From the NCBI GenBank assembly GCA_041690355.1, contig JAWLHK010000002.1:62001-126000 (forward strand): a DNA stretch of 64,000 bases, in the 5' to 3' direction. The stretch's first letter is position 1; each line of letters starts with the position of its first letter. Source of the DNA: JAWLHK01 sp041690355 [NCBI: bacterium]. Its GTDB lineage: Bacteria; J088; JAWLBW01. Shown one piece after another: positions 24,894 to 33,071 of this stretch. The notes under the pieces were generated by a model. The model searched no databases. It saw only the letters and a program-made list of their open reading frames with translations, and was not told the DNA's origin. Both the position numbers and the translations under genes were made by a program.

Positions 24894-26222
24894 TCAGGCT
24901 CGGGAGATCAGCCTGCGGGCGAGAAGGGGCAGCAGCAGCCAGAGAAGGGCCAGCGGCGAAGCGCCTGCGGTGCTGCAATGCCACAGCGGGCCGTTCAGGA
25001 TGCCGCGCGAGGCCTCGGCTTCAGGGGCGGCGTCGGCGGCGGGCTTCCGCTCGGGGGCGACGTATTCGAAGGTTTCCAGCACGGTGCCTGAAAGCCGCTT
25101 CGCGGTGTAGGTGAGCTTGGGGCCGTCGATTTCGATGACCACGTAGTTCTCAACCGATTCCGAAAGCGCCGTCCAATAGTTGCGGCCGTTGCCGTAGAGC
25201 GGCGCGCCGACGCCGGCAGCCACGACATAGACCGTGCCGTCATCCATGCTCGACTGCACCGAGCCCTTGTTGAGCGGAAAACTGCGTTCGTAGTTGTGAT
25301 CATGGCCGTTGAAGACCATGTTGACGTGATAGCGGTCGAACAGCGGTGCCCAGACGCGCTGCAGGTTCGCTTCGCTGCCATGCTTGTTGGACGAGGAGTA
25401 GAAGGGCTGGTGGTTGACCACGAAGATCCACTGCTCGGTGGCGTTCTTCAATTCGTTCTCCAGCCAGGTATACTGCGGACCATCCAGGCGTGACGGGCGC
25501 AGGGCGAAGATGTAGTTGTCGTTCAGGAAGATGAACTTCGCATTGCCGTAGCTGAACGAGTAGTACTGCTCGGCGTCGTCTTCTTCGGGGATATTCTTCG
25601 GGAGCTCGAAGCGCTCGAAGTAATTGTCGGCAAGGGCGTCATGGTTCCCGTACGTCGGCATGAACGGAACGAGACGCATGGTGTCTTCGCCAGCCTTGAA
25701 CCACGCGTCCCATTCCTGTTCTTTCCCCTGCATGGTGGCATCGCCGCTGAAGACGAAGAATTGCGCGTCTTCCTTGCGCATGGCTTCCATGGCACGCCCG
25801 AAGAGTCGATAGTCGCCCCGCGAGTCGCCGAAGGCGATGAAGCGGAACCTGGGCGCGGCGTCTTCGGGCGCGGTCTGAAAGGTGAGGTCGGGAGATACCG
25901 CCCCTGCGTCGTCGCCGACCCGGTAGTGATAGAGCGTTCCGGGCTGCAGCCCGGTCGCATCGGCTGCCCAGAAGCGGCGCGAGGCGCCCGGGTACTCGAT
26001 CTTCCGGGCAGTGATGCGGTCCGTGTACTTGCCGGCCTCGAGACCGTATTCGAGCACACCCGTCGTCGTGGTCGCGCCTGTCGCCCATTGGACCGTCATC
26101 GTCGTTTTCGTATCCCCCTGCCAGGTGAGGTGGATCTGTTCGGGCCCCAGCGCCGCGGCCTCGCCGGGTGTGACGGCCCCCAGGGCACAGAGGAACATAC
26201 TTGTCATCAGGATTCGAAACAT
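24894..26222 (-). CDS. Purple-acid-type metallophosphatase with a C-terminal anchor-like tail
   Basis: 442 aa from ATG 26222, 2 bp after the porin stop. After the signal peptide comes a fibronectin-like purple acid phosphatase N-domain (IHLTWQGDTKTTMTVQWAT), then the calcineurin-type catalytic core: GDSRGD, FSGDAT, YGNHDAL, VNHQPF and FNGHDHNYER. Such enzymes release phosphate from esters outside the cytoplasm. The last 28 residues comprise a Cys, a short Gly/Ala/Ser/Pro turn, a hydrophobic segment (ALLWLLLPLLA) and basic residues, the layout of protein-sorting tails such as MYXO-CTERM, which are linked to type II secretion. The tail reading is an inference. It is one of two related phosphatases in the window. 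Confidence 0.88.
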   Translation of the reverse strand: MFRILMTSMFLCALGAVTPGEAAALGPEQIHLTWQGDTKTTMTVQWATGATTTTGVLEYGLEAGKYTDRITARKIEYPGASRRFWAADATGLQPGTLYHYRVGDDAGAVSPDLTFQTAPEDAAPRFRFIAFGDSRGDYRLFGRAMEAMRKEDAQFFVFSGDATMQGKEQEWDAWFKAGEDTMRLVPFMPTYGNHDALADNYFERFELPKNIPEEDDAEQYYSFSYGNAKFIFLNDNYIFALRPSRLDGPQYTWLENELKNATEQWIFVVNHQPFYSSSNKHGSEANLQRVWAPLFDRYHVNMVFNGHDHNYERSFPLNKGSVQSSMDDGTVYVVAAGVGAPLYGNGRNYWTALSESVENYVVIEIDGPKLTYTAKRLSGTVLETFEYVAPERKPAADAAPEAEASRGILNGPLWHCSTAGASPLALLWLLLPLLARRLISRA

Positions 26223-26224
26223 GG

Positions 26225-27415
26225 CTACTCCAGACGGACCTGCAGCTGCAGGACGGCGGTATTGTTGTGGTATTCGACCCCTTCGAGCTCGGCGACCTTG
26301 CCGTAGGCGAGCTGCAGTTTCTCGCGGCCGCCGTCGAAGTAGAGGTTGGTGCCGATCCATCCGGCCTCGATCTCCTGTTCCTTGACCGTGGCCCCGGCGG
26401 TGTTCAGGTCATATCGCTCGTACCGGAGAACGAACTCCCACCGGTCGGTAACGGCCGCGAAGATTGGCTGCACGTAGAAGCCGCGCTTGTCGAAGGAGGC
26501 GAATCCGGCGGCAGCCGGCGCCTTGACGCGGGCCAGAAGGTATTCCCCTGAAACGCCCATGCGATCCAGATAAGCGCTGACGTCGCCGCCGACGAGCCGC
26601 GTCTCGGCATTCTGGATATCGCCGTTGTAGTTCAATCCGGCGTTCAAACCGAGAGTCAGGCCCGCCGGACGAAATGCGGTGATTTCCGTTTCGTCGACCG
26701 GCGTTCCGAGCGGCGTCCAGGTCAGACGGCCGACATGAAGAAAGGCGTTGTTGATGTTGCGGCTCAGGTTGCGCCCCTCGCCGTTGAAGACGCCGTACGC
26801 GTAGCCGAGCCGTCCGGCGACACTACCGTGCAGCATGACACCGATGTCCCGGCCGGGTGCGATGGCCGCGATGCCGGCGCGGTCGGGCAGGGCCAGCTCG
26901 CCTGTGTGCGCGATCTCCTGGCGACCGAACGGGGCCTTGAACTGCCCTGCGCGCAGGCCCAGGGCCGCCGACGGCCGGTACTCAACCCAGAAATCCAGCG
27001 GCGTCACTTCGACGGCCGCGTCGAGCTTGATGCGGTAGAACACCGCGTCGGCCAGAGTGCCGCGGGCGCCGATTTCGAGCAGCGTCACCCGGAAACCGGA
27101 TTTGCTGTCGGGGAGGCGCGCATCATCCTCGAGGGCCTCGAAGCGGGCTTTTCCGAGCAGCGTCGGCGTAACCCAGGGCGCGAGGGTCGGCGCGACGAAA
27201 GCCGGTGCGACGGCCTCGGGGGCGCGCGGCAGCTCGCCTGCAGTCGCGGGCGCGAAGACTTCGGGCACCGCCGTCGACGGATCTGGGGCCGTGGCTTCCG
27301 TGACCGGTTCCGCAGCCGCGCCGGTCGGGGCGGTGACCGCCCGGGCATATGCGAGCGGTACTCCGGCGAGAAGCGTGATCAAGATAACGAGAGCGGGAAT
27401 GACAGGGTTTTTCAT
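26225..27415 (-). CDS. OprO/OprP-like phosphate-selective porin
   Basis: 396 aa from ATG 27415. Signal peptide (PVIPALVILITLLAGVPLAYA), a disordered Ala/Pro/Thr linker (about 25-75), then an outer-membrane beta-barrel with the porin O/P pattern: FRVTLLEIGARGTLADAVFY, RPSAALGLRAGQFKAPFGRQE, LDFWVEYR, and a C-terminal strand ending in a hydrophobic-charged QLQVRLE. Porins of this family take up phosphate or polyphosphate. The tight pairing with a phosphatase supports a phosphate-scavenging operon. A direct repeat resembling a Pho box lies upstream. Confidence 0.82.
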   Translation of the reverse strand: MKNPVIPALVILITLLAGVPLAYARAVTAPTGAAAEPVTEATAPDPSTAVPEVFAPATAGELPRAPEAVAPAFVAPTLAPWVTPTLLGKARFEALEDDARLPDSKSGFRVTLLEIGARGTLADAVFYRIKLDAAVEVTPLDFWVEYRPSAALGLRAGQFKAPFGRQEIAHTGELALPDRAGIAAIAPGRDIGVMLHGSVAGRLGYAYGVFNGEGRNLSRNINNAFLHVGRLTWTPLGTPVDETEITAFRPAGLTLGLNAGLNYNGDIQNAETRLVGGDVSAYLDRMGVSGEYLLARVKAPAAAGFASFDKRGFYVQPIFAAVTDRWEFVLRYERYDLNTAGATVKEQEIEAGWIGTNLYFDGGREKLQLAYGKVAELEGVEYHNNTAVLQLQVRLE

Positions 27416-27455
27416 ACCCTGCAGGGTGCCCGGCGCCTGTGGCAGGAGCATTTCA

Positions 27456-27477
27456 GGCCGGTTACCGGATGGTTACC
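27456..27477 (-). promoter_or_regulatory. Pho-box-like direct repeat upstream of the porin gene
   Basis: Read on the minus strand, GGTAACC occurs twice, 11 bp apart (27477-27471 and 27466-27460), about 44 bp before the porin ATG. Two 7-mers in an 11-bp period is the architecture of PhoB/PhoP boxes. A single further GGTAACG occurs on the plus strand at 27502-27508, toward the divergent esterase. Confidence 0.45.
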
Positions 27478-27536
27478 GACTTGACCCTCCGGCGTCTGTA
27501 AGGTAACGTGCATGTGACATTCGTAAGGCGGTCAAC

Positions 27537-29204
27537 ATGCGTATCTTCACGGCTCTTCTCCTCTCCGTCCTCCTTGCCTGCAGCACCGACCCCGGTCCGC
27601 AGGTTGCGCCCGATGCGGCCCTCCCCGATCTGGACTGCAGAGTCGAGCGTGAGACGACCGAGGGCGCCGTGACGGGCTTCGAGAGCCGCGACGGGCGCTC
27701 CTGCGTCTATCTGGGCGTCCCGTTCGCGCAGCCGCCGGTCGGTGCGCTGCGGTTCGCCCCGCCGCTGCCCCCTGCGAAACGTACGGCCACGCTGCGTGCC
27801 GTCGAGGCCGGCAACGTCTGCCTGCAGCGCACGACGCTCAGCTCGGTGGCCGACGCACCCGATGTCATTCCGGTCTTCGGCGAGGAGGATTGCCTCTATC
27901 TGAACATCTGGCAGCCGGCCGGTGACGGAAAAAAGCCGGTCATGCTCTTCATTCACGGCGGCGCGTTCGTGCTCGGCGCCGGTTCGTGGACGACCTATAA
28001 CGGCGAAGCGCTGGCCCGCCAGGATGTCTTGGTCGTGACCGTCAACTACCGCCTCGGCCCACTCGGCTTTCTGGCGAATCCGGCGCTGCTCGACGAGTCG
28101 CCTGAAGGGGGAACCGGCAACCAGGGGATCCTTGACCAGATCCGCGCCCTCGAGTGGGTGCGCGACAACATTGCGGCTTTCGGAGGCGATCCCGCGAACG
28201 TGACCATCTTCGGCGAGTCGGCGGGGAGCATGAGCGTCTGCACCCTGATGGCGAGCCCGCTGGCCGAGGGCCTCTTTGCCAAGGCCATCCTGGAAAGCGG
28301 CGGCTGCAACGGCGTGGCCCCCCTGACCGTCGGCTATGCCCACGCGGCGAGCTACGCGGTCGACACCGGCTGCAGCGGGGGAACTCCGGCCGACGAACTG
28401 GCGTGCCTGCGCAAGATGGACGCGCACGACATGATCAAGAAGATGGAGTTCGACGTCATCGCCTCGGCCCTCGAACCACATGTCGACGGCGTCGTGCTCA
28501 CCGACGTTCCGCTGAACACGGTGCGCCGCGGCGAGCACAACGTCGTGCCCGTCCTCGGAGGTTCGAACGCCAACGAGGTCCTCCCGGTGTCGCTCGTGAA
28601 TCCCCATTCGTTCCGCCTGAAGACGATGGCCTGGGGCGACTACTACCGCGCGCTGGAGTCGCTCTACGGCGTCACCGATGCGACCGAGCTGCGGGCCCTG
28701 TACGGAAAAGAGGCCGGCTACACGGATCCGTTCGACTCCTGGTATACCCTGGCGTCAGACTTCGTCCTCGGCTGCTCGACCCTGTACGGCGTGCAGGCGG
28801 CGGGGCAGTTTGCCCCGGCGTACCACTACGTCTTCGACTGGCATGCCATGGGCGCCGTGGGCGAGGCGCTGCAGTCGACGCACGCCATCGAGCTGTTCTT
28901 CGTGTTCGGCACCATCGATCACCTCTTCCGCTTCCTGATTCCCGACGAAGAAGTCGATGCGGCCCGCACCCTCGCGCTGCAGACGCAGCAGTTGTGGACC
29001 AGCTTCGCCCGCATGGGAACGCCCACGGCCGACGGGGTGCCCGCCTGGCCGACCGTCGACGAAGGTACGATGATGCTCGGTGTCGACCCGCACGTGAGTC
29101 CGGATGCGAAGCGGGCGGCCTGCGCCTTCTGGGACAGCCGCATGGTGCTGGGCCTCGAGAGCTTCGCGACCGTCCCCAACGCGATCCTCGATCACCTGCC
29201 CTGA
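27537..29204 (+). CDS. Type B carboxylesterase (lipoprotein)
   Basis: 555 aa. Short signal peptide with lipobox VLLAC (Cys15). The carboxylesterase family B fold is clear: EDCLYLNIWQP, the oxyanion loop FIHGGAFVLGAG, the nucleophile elbow FGESAGSMS, and a catalytic His region near the C-terminus (QSTHAIELFFVFG is the late segment). It hydrolyses carboxylic esters; the substrate is unknown. It is divergent from the porin-phosphatase operon and shares its upstream region, so co-regulation is possible. Confidence 0.92.
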   Translation: MRIFTALLLSVLLACSTDPGPQVAPDAALPDLDCRVERETTEGAVTGFESRDGRSCVYLGVPFAQPPVGALRFAPPLPPAKRTATLRAVEAGNVCLQRTTLSSVADAPDVIPVFGEEDCLYLNIWQPAGDGKKPVMLFIHGGAFVLGAGSWTTYNGEALARQDVLVVTVNYRLGPLGFLANPALLDESPEGGTGNQGILDQIRALEWVRDNIAAFGGDPANVTIFGESAGSMSVCTLMASPLAEGLFAKAILESGGCNGVAPLTVGYAHAASYAVDTGCSGGTPADELACLRKMDAHDMIKKMEFDVIASALEPHVDGVVLTDVPLNTVRRGEHNVVPVLGGSNANEVLPVSLVNPHSFRLKTMAWGDYYRALESLYGVTDATELRALYGKEAGYTDPFDSWYTLASDFVLGCSTLYGVQAAGQFAPAYHYVFDWHAMGAVGEALQSTHAIELFFVFGTIDHLFRFLIPDEEVDAARTLALQTQQLWTSFARMGTPTADGVPAWPTVDEGTMMLGVDPHVSPDAKRAACAFWDSRMVLGLESFATVPNAILDHLP

Positions 29205-29350
29205 GCCTTCTGGCCGTTTGCTCGATCGTCAACGAATTGAGGACGTACCCTTTCGCGGACACGTTCCGGCGTATCGTAATTCACGCTCGTCCCCTCGCTG
29301 TCGCGCTCCACTCCGCTACGCGCCGTCAGCTCGGGACGAACGGTTCCGGC

Positions 29351-29377
29351 CCGGCGAATCGTCAATTGTAAATTCGC
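29351..29377. repeat. Heptamer-type repeat, inverted at its ends
   Basis: CCGGCGAATCG followed by the 7-mers TCAATTG and TAAATTC. It belongs to the same family as the chains at 5173 and 46181. GCGAAT and ATTCGC at its ends are also inverted copies. The rest of the 224-bp gap between the esterase and ppx holds no recognised signal. Confidence 0.65.
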
Positions 29378-29428
29378 GTCGCTCGTCACTTGTTTGACTA
29401 ATGGCGTCCGACGCTTGACCATATAGGG

Positions 29429-30973
29429 ATGGCCAAACCCGCAACGCCTTCTCTCGAGCCGCCCCGCAACCCCATCTCTGCGGTCATCGACATCGGCACC
29501 AACTCGGCCCGCATGGAGATCGCCGAGCTGCGCCCCGACGGCTCCATCGTCATCGTCGGCGACGAGAAGGCCTCCATCCGCCTCGGCGACAGCGTATTTC
29601 ACGACGGCGCCATCTCGGGAGACGCATTCGATCGGGCCCTCCAGGCCGTCCTGCGCCTCATCTCGCGGGCCCGCGGCGCCCGGGCCGATCACATTCGCGC
29701 CGTGGCGACCAGCGCCCTGCGCGAAGCCGATAACGGCGCGGAATTCGCGGAACGGGTCGAGAACGAAACCGGCGTTCACATCGAGATCATTCCGGGGACT
29801 GAAGAGGCCCGTCTGATTCACCTCGGCGCCTGCGAAGACTACCCGGGAACCGATCCCGTGCTCGTCTTCGACATCGGCGGGGGCAGCACCGAAATCGCCG
29901 TGGGCCGCGGCGCCGATCTGTGGATGACCAGCCTGCGCATCGGGAGCGCGCGCGTCAGCGAATACTTCCTGCACGCCGATCCGCCGAAGCCCGGCGAGCT
30001 GCGAACCCTCGACCGGTTTCTCGAGAACGCCTTTCTCAAGGCGTGGAAGGATGTGCCCGGCGCGTCCGTGCATCTCGGGACCGCGGGAACCAACGGCGCG
30101 ATCGCCGATGTGCTCAAGCGCGAAGGCAAGGCGTTCACGCTCGATGCGGTGAACGGCCTCTTTGACCGCCTGTCGAGGGCGGATGCGGAGCAACGCCGCG
30201 CGATTCTCGGGCCCAAGGAAGAACATCGCGCCGACATCATTCTCGGCGGGGTCGCCATTGCCCGCGCTTTTCTGCGCGTTTCGGGCGTTCCCGAGATCCG
30301 CTATTCCGGGCGCGGCCTGCGCGACGGCATGCTGGTCGAAGAGGTGCTGCGCGCCCACCTGCGTCCGCGTGAACACGGGGATTCCCGCTCACTGCGCCGC
30401 GCCCGCCTGCTGCAGCTCGGCGACTTCTACCGGTTCGATCGTCCGCATGCGGAACATGTAGCGGCGCTCGCAGGGCGGATCTTCGACCAGCTCGCGCCGC
30501 TGCACGGTCTGGGCGAAGAAGACCGCGATCTTCTCGATGCCGCCGCGCTGCTGCACGACATCGGCCACCACGTCTCCTACGGCAAGCATCACAAGCACAC
30601 GTATTACCTGATCAAGAACTCGGAGCTCGCCGGATTCGACGAGCGCGAGGTGGAACTGGTCGCGAACGTGGCCCGTTACCACAGAAAGGCGCACCCGTCG
30701 GAGCGCCATTCCTCCTACCGCGATCTGGCGAAGCCCGACCGCAAGCGCGTGCAGACACTGGCGGCAATCCTGCGGCTGGCCGATGCCTGCGACCGCCGGC
30801 ACGCGCAGACGGTGAGCGATGTGCGCCTGGCCGTCGCCGACGACCGGGTTGCGCTGCGGCTCGAGGCCGCCGACGACGCCGAGGTCGAGACCTGGCTGAT
30901 TCGCGAGCGCGCGGCCGAGTTGTTCGAATCCGTTTTCCGCCGGGAACTGGTCATCGAAGCGGCGGCCGGCTGA
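29429..30973 (+). CDS. ppx: Exopolyphosphatase / pppGpp phosphatase (Ppx/GppA)
   Basis: 514 aa. The N-terminal actin-like Ppx/GppA domain (about 15-310) has AVIDIGTNSARMEI, VATSALREADN, the catalytic-Glu segment PGTEEARL and FDIGGGSTEIAVG. A C-terminal HD domain (about 335-470) contains LLHDIGHHVSYGKHHKH and the ARYHRKAHPS segment. It releases phosphate from the ends of polyphosphate, or converts pppGpp to ppGpp. The symbol is family-level: Ppx and GppA cannot be told apart here. It begins a run of phosphate-related genes with sixA and the two kinase-like genes. Confidence 0.92.
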   Translation: MAKPATPSLEPPRNPISAVIDIGTNSARMEIAELRPDGSIVIVGDEKASIRLGDSVFHDGAISGDAFDRALQAVLRLISRARGARADHIRAVATSALREADNGAEFAERVENETGVHIEIIPGTEEARLIHLGACEDYPGTDPVLVFDIGGGSTEIAVGRGADLWMTSLRIGSARVSEYFLHADPPKPGELRTLDRFLENAFLKAWKDVPGASVHLGTAGTNGAIADVLKREGKAFTLDAVNGLFDRLSRADAEQRRAILGPKEEHRADIILGGVAIARAFLRVSGVPEIRYSGRGLRDGMLVEEVLRAHLRPREHGDSRSLRRARLLQLGDFYRFDRPHAEHVAALAGRIFDQLAPLHGLGEEDRDLLDAAALLHDIGHHVSYGKHHKHTYYLIKNSELAGFDEREVELVANVARYHRKAHPSERHSSYRDLAKPDRKRVQTLAAILRLADACDRRHAQTVSDVRLAVADDRVALRLEAADDAEVETWLIRERAAELFESVFRRELVIEAAAG

Positions 30974-30998
30974 CCCTTTTTCAATTCTGGACCTTGCC

Positions 30999-31540
30999 AT
31001 GCGTTACCTTGTCGCCGTTCGTCACGCCCAGGCGGTGGAGCCGGATACCGAGGGCTACCGTGACCTGAGCCGGCCGCTCACGGCCAGGGGCCGGCGCCTG
31101 TTCGGCATGGCCGTACGGGGGCTTCGCGACGTGCTGCCCCACGAGGACGTCGCCATTCTTACGAGTCCGCTGGTGCGCGCCTGGCAGACGGCCGAGATCC
31201 TGGGCGAAGCCTGGGACGTGGCTCCGTCGCGGTGCGAGCACCTGGCCCCCGAGGGGGATCTGCGCGGCGTGCTGGCCGAGGCGCGGGCCGCCGGATGCGC
31301 GACCGTGTTCGTCGTGGGCACCGGCCGGATCTCAACGCGTTGATCGCCCGGTGCATCGGGCTGCGAAATCCGGAGCGCATCCGGCTGAAGAAGGGGGGCG
31401 TGGCGCTGGTGGAATTTCCGGAGCGCACGGCGTTCGGAAGCGGCCGCCTCAACGGCCTGCTGGGGGCCGGCCAGCTGGCGCGTATGGACCAACGGCGCGG
31501 GCGGCGGTCTTCGTCCTGGCCCGCGGACGAAGAGGAATGA
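30999..31540 (+). pseudogene. sixA: SixA-type phosphohistidine phosphatase, frameshifted
   Basis: The first 106 codons encode the start of a histidine phosphatase (YLVAVRHAQAVE with the catalytic RHA; TSPLVRAWQTAEIL). At GGG 31316-31318 the frame breaks and stops at 31341-31343. The remainder of the family pattern continues at once in another frame: the second catalytic His (GHRPDLNALIA), then RIRLKKGGVALVEFP, ending at TGA 31540. One missing G in this run explains everything. Restored, the protein is about 180 aa, full length for SixA. It could be a recent null mutation or a sequencing error. SixA acts on phosphohistidine proteins. Confidence 0.85.
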
Positions 31541-31552
31541 CGTGAGCCAAGG

Positions 31553-32284
31553 CTAGCGGTTGCGGGTCAGCTTCTTCATGCGCGTGCGGTGGCGCAGCCG
31601 GCCGGCAAGCACCTCGCTCACGATGGACCGCACCCGGCGGTGGATGGCCCCCACCGGCTTGGTGCCGTCGAGCACCCTGAAATCGTGCTGCTCGGCCAGG
31701 ACCTGGAACTCCTGCTGCATGCGCGTCTGATACGTGTAGAAGCTGGAGTACATGTCGCCGGACAGGCCGATGTCCATCCCCGACTCCCAGTAGTCGAGAA
31801 ACGGCGTCGCGGCGAAGCGCCGTTCGAGAAGCGTGGTCGGATCGACTCTCAGGTAGAAGACGACGTCGGGACGCGGGGCCGGCGAGAAGACGCCGTCGAC
31901 CCAGGCCGGATCGAGATCGCGCACGCGGCTGCGCGCCATGAGCGTGTAGATGTACCGGTCGGCGAGCACGATGTAGCCGGCCTTGAGGGCCGGGATGATT
32001 TTGTTTTCGACCTGGTCGAAGAGGTCGGTGGCGTAGAAGAGCGCCAGCGTCGCCTTGCCGAGCACGTTGCCCTCCATCGCCTCGTCGAGTTCCTTGGACA
32101 CCAGGTTCGAGCGCTTGAGGCCCATGTCGACCACGGCGTGGCCGGTGTCTTCGAGCCAGTCCTTGAGCAGCTGGATCTGGGTCGAGCGTCCGCTGTTATC
32201 CGGTCCTTCGACGACGACGAGCCGACCGTTGATCTCTTCCGGCGCATTGGGGAGCCGGGTGCCGAAGAATTCGAGCGTCTTCAT
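31553..32284 (-). CDS. Thymidylate-kinase-like protein with variant P-loop
   Basis: 243 aa. Overall TMK-like fold: P-loop region VVVEGPDNSGRSTQ (about 23-36), the DR(Y/F) motif in LADRYIYTLMAR and late helices. The Walker A Lys is replaced by Arg (GPDNSGRST, Arg33), which normally cripples phosphoryl transfer, so this subunit may be catalytically weak or structural. The C-terminus is very basic (RLRHRTRMKKLTRNR). Its start overlaps the upstream paralogue's stop by 4 bp (ATGA), so the two are made in fixed proportion and may form a heteromer. It ends 13 bp from the convergent sixA. Confidence 0.85.
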   Translation of the reverse strand: MKTLEFFGTRLPNAPEEINGRLVVVEGPDNSGRSTQIQLLKDWLEDTGHAVVDMGLKRSNLVSKELDEAMEGNVLGKATLALFYATDLFDQVENKIIPALKAGYIVLADRYIYTLMARSRVRDLDPAWVDGVFSPAPRPDVVFYLRVDPTTLLERRFAATPFLDYWESGMDIGLSGDMYSSFYTYQTRMQQEFQVLAEQHDFRVLDGTKPVGAIHRRVRSIVSEVLAGRLRHRTRMKKLTRNR

Positions 32285-32967
32285 CCGCGCACCCTGAACT
32301 TCTCGAGGTCGATGGTCTCGGCGACGACCCTGCGCATTTCGGCCTGCTGATCTTCGATGCTCCGTGTCGCGTCGATGACGCGGAAGCCGTGAACCGCCGC
32401 CATCTTTTCGTACTCGTCCATGATCATTCCCTGAAAAATCTCGAAGCTCTTGTAGGGATCGGGGCTCAGATTCATATCCATCCCGGCCTCATGATATTTG
32501 AGCTGCGGGCGCCCCGAGAGAATGCGGTCGAGCGAGACGTGCAGCGGCACGCGGAAGTAGAAGGTGAGTGTCGGCGGCTGGGCAAATCCGTACAGATTGC
32601 GCAGCCATTCGGGGTCGCAGCCCCGGGCCGAGTCGCGCGCGAAGGCCGTATACATGTAACGGTCGGCCAGGACGAGATAGCCGGTGCGCACGAGGGGATG
32701 AATCTGGCGCTCGTAGCGGTCGGCGAAGTCGGTCGCGTGGATGAGCGAGAACGTCGTCGGGGTGAGCAGATGCTCTTTCTTGCCGCGCTTGGTGGCCTTC
32801 TTGACGATGTCCGACGAGTTCCACTCGGTGAAGAACACCCGGTAGTGGTTGATCTCGAGCCACCGCTTCAGAAGATAGATCTGCGTGCTTTTTCCCGAGC
32901 CGTCGATGCCTTCGACGGCAATGAGCGCTCCCGGCTGGCGGGGTCGCGATGTCGAAACCGGAGTCAT
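32281..32967 (-). CDS. Thymidylate-kinase-like protein with intact P-loop
   Basis: 228 aa from ATG 32967 (a TTG three codons earlier is possible). Walker A is intact: IAVEGIDGSGKSTQ (Lys26), then FFTEWNSSDIVKKATKRGKK, LADRYMYTAFARD, and FRVPLHVSLDRILSGRPQLKYHEAG. It resembles dTMP kinase but has a long TEWNSS insertion after the P-loop, where dTMP kinases bind substrate. It shares a tail motif (GMDMNLSPDPYKSFEIFQ) with its paralogue (GMDIGLSGDMYSSFYTYQ). The phosphate-gene neighbourhood and upstream Pho-like box make a nucleotide- or polyphosphate-linked kinase role more likely than housekeeping Tmk. Confidence 0.87.
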   Translation of the reverse strand: MTPVSTSRPRQPGALIAVEGIDGSGKSTQIYLLKRWLEINHYRVFFTEWNSSDIVKKATKRGKKEHLLTPTTFSLIHATDFADRYERQIHPLVRTGYLVLADRYMYTAFARDSARGCDPEWLRNLYGFAQPPTLTFYFRVPLHVSLDRILSGRPQLKYHEAGMDMNLSPDPYKSFEIFQGMIMDEYEKMAAVHGFRVIDATRSIEDQQAEMRRVVAETIDLEKFRVRG

Positions 32968-32986
32968 GGAGTCCAAGGGTAACGCG

Positions 32987-33008
32987 CAGGGATTACCACA
33001 AGGTTACC
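32987..33008 (-). promoter_or_regulatory. Pho-box-like direct repeat upstream of the kinase-like pair
   Basis: Read on the minus strand, GGTAACC (33008-33002) and GGTAATC (32997-32991) are 11 bp apart, the same arrangement as upstream of the porin gene. It lies only about 24 bp before ATG 32967, so the transcript would have a very short leader. Confidence 0.42.
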
Positions 33009-33071
33009 ATGTCGTGCTTCCGGGGGGGACGGGACGGGCGCCGAAAATATGAAGCGGAATTGAGAAAAAGC

